Part shown: one piece after another, positions 62,531-64,000 of the stretch
Position numbering within the stretch: the stretch's first letter is position 1
Layout: the number at the start of each line of letters is the position of its first letter
Assembly: GCA_977006965.1 (NCBI GenBank)
Contig: OZ345364.1
Coordinates: 1,674,001-1,738,000 of the forward strand
Reading direction: 5' to 3'
Source: Phymatolithon calcareum
Taxonomy: Eukaryota > Rhodophyta > Florideophyceae > Hapalidiales
Length of the DNA stretch: 64,000 bases
Notes under the pieces: model-generated
Told to the model about the DNA's origin: nothing
What the model saw: the letters and a program-made list of their open reading frames with translations, nothing else
Databases searched by the model: none
Made by a program: the position numbers and the translations under genes

Positions 62531-64000
62531 GTGGCGACGATGGTTTGCTTCTTTGAACGTCAGCTTATGGCTCCCCCTGCAAGAAGGAACACATAGCCAC
62601 TCGTGGACCGTCTTGTCTCAACACATCCCGCCCAATCCGCATCCGTGTAACCAATTGGAACCAAACTCCCACTTCCACCGAACAAAATTCCGTGATCTCG
62701 AGTACCCGCAATGTATCGCAGAACACGCTTCACGCCCATCCAGTGACGTTTCAGAGGCTTTTCGCAGAACGAAGGCAGCTTTCCGACCGAGTCCGAGATG
62801 TCTGGGCGTGTACCAACCATCAAGTACATGAGACTTCCGATGGCTGGACGGTATGGAACTTGTTCATCGACGAGCTGGGTGATGTCGACTTCTTCGGTTC
62901 CGGTGTTCTTGTTGCTTGACTCCATAGGGGTTGGTGCTGGTTTCGAGTTCTCCATCCCGAAACGTTCCAACACGGACTGAGCGTAGACCGACTGCGAGAG
63001 GTGAAGAGTTCGAAGTGTGCGATCTCGGCGAATTTCAAGTCCAAGACAAACACTAGCTTCTCCAAGGTCCTTCATCTCGAATCGCTTGTTCAGCTCCCCC
63101 TTGATCCACGAAATGGCAGAAGTATCGTTTCCGGCAATCAGCAAGTCATCCACATATAGCGCGATGATCATGATGCTGCTTGACTTATGCCGGACATAAA
63201 GACAAGGATCATTGGGACTACTTGGGAAGCCGAGCTCGTCGTTGAGGAACTTGTCGATTTTGGCATGCCACTGTCGCGGTGCTTGCTTCAGGCCGTATAG
63301 TGCCTTCAAGAGCTTGCAAACAAGGTCAGGACGCTTGGGATCACGAAATCCAGACGGAACCTCCATGTAGATGTCTTCGTCAAGGTCACCATGCAAGAAA
63401 GCCGTAACAACATCCATTTGGTATGGTTCCAAATCATGGACAGCAACGGTTTCAAGTAGGATACGAATCGAGGTGAACTTTACGACTGGGGCATACGTTT
63501 CACCGTAGTCCACCCCATGCACCTGTCGGAACCCTTTCGCAACAATGCGAACTTTAGGGCCTGTATCCTTGACCTTGAAGACATACTTGCACTCTAGAAC
63601 GTTCATGCCAGGCTTGCGAGTGACCAACTTCCAAGTGTTGTTGCAGGTTAGTGACGAGTGTTCATTCTCAATGCCCGGAGACCAGAAGTCGACAGTTTTA
63701 ATTGAAGTCGCTTCCTTGAAGGTCTGAGGCACTTGATGAGAAGACAAACCGGTTTCCGATGGAAGGTTGACGGACTCGAAGGCCAGCATAGCAGTATGCG
63801 AGGGAGCGTTCCAGAAGTCAGTGGGTGGTTTTGAGACCCGAGCTGACCTACGCAGAATGGGTTTGGCGATCATCGGAGATGTTTCGTCAGAACCAGATGG
63901 AGATATAGGTTGTTCTCCACCATCTGCTTGCTCACCTTCGTCAATGTCCTTCTCGATGCTCTTATCATCTACATCCAAAATGACCTTACCTTCAACCGTA
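62531..64000 (-). pseudogene. Copia-B4' polyprotein, 3' part only within the window
   Basis: Copy 2 of the truncated Copia-B4. It has the same TGA in place of the RNase H Trp and the same truncation against the LTR. Two private changes are visible, LNDELG for LIDELG (63,242) and LEPYQ for LELYQ (63,425). It covers RT (YVDD kept) and part of RNase H; the gag-integrase part lies beyond the window. Confidence 0.9.

Larger units (their letters stand above)
47801..64000. repeat. Segmental duplication, copy 2 (continues past the window)
   Basis: Direct repeat of 20,182-36,381 at an offset of exactly 27,619 bp. Differences seen by eye include 21,294/48,913 (C/T), 27,197/54,816 (C/A), 29,369/56,988 (T/C) and several in the Copia-B3 copy. 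Confidence 0.93.

Overview
This window comes from a eukaryotic nuclear genome that is very rich in Ty1/copia LTR retrotransposons. Eukaryotic origin is shown by LTR elements with half-tRNA-iMet primer sites, TATA boxes and AATAAA signals inside the LTRs, a protein gene with a probable 61-bp GT-AG intron, and no operon structure. Base composition is moderate (mid-40s % GC by eye). The two-exon gene at 45.4-46.3 kb and the DUF7869-like pseudogene at 3.7-6.0 kb would fit an alga or other protist such as a diatom or other stramenopile, but the lineage is a low-confidence inference.

Layout. 0-1.1 kb: decayed 3' end and LTR of a Copia-A element, abutting a broken zinc-ribbon gene (1.1-1.9 kb). 3.7-6.0 kb: frameshifted DUF7869-type pseudogene. 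6.4-8.2 kb: a stack of old Copia-B LTRs, one split by a TTAA-flanked fold-back element, plus an inverted gag scrap. 8.2-20.6 kb: a Copia-B array (LTR - complete element - LTR - 5'-truncated body - LTR - 5'-truncated body - LTR, period 3473 bp). 20.6-26.2 kb: an intact-ORF Copia-A element whose 5' LTR has lost its first 248 bp to a Copia-B LTR. 26.2-27.4 kb: an antisense Copia-C fragment joined to a piece of Copia-B LTR. 27.4-29.4 kb: a non-coding island with a 231-bp-arm inverted repeat. 29.4-39.6 kb: a three-LTR composite of Copia-B on the minus strand, bounded by GTGTG on both sides. 39.6-47.1 kb: the main non-LTR island, with a decayed LINE fragment, GAACNGTTC repeats, a cluster of GC-rich hairpins and one two-exon gene. 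47.1-47.8 kb: an antisense Copia-A 3' fragment. 47.8-64.0 kb: a near-identical direct repeat of 20,182-36,381, offset by exactly 27,619 bp and running off the window.

How it works together. Copia-A (about 1389 aa) and Copia-B (about 1355 aa) encode Gag-zinc knuckle-protease-integrase-RT-RNase H in one frame and keep every catalytic motif I could check. They share the same anticodon-loop tRNA-iMet primer site and a conserved 5' leader motif. The visible architecture (tandem LTR-sharing copies, chimeric 5' LTR, mosaic sequence differences, a duplication starting exactly at an LTR) points to repeated recombination and gene conversion between elements. I see no prokaryotic-type system, CRISPR array, rRNA or tRNA gene. 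The most unusual items not explained by the copia elements are the hairpin cluster at 44.92-45.14 kb, the GAACNGTTC repeat family, the long inverted repeat at 27.75-28.27 kb and the TTAA-flanked element at 6.55-7.31 kb.
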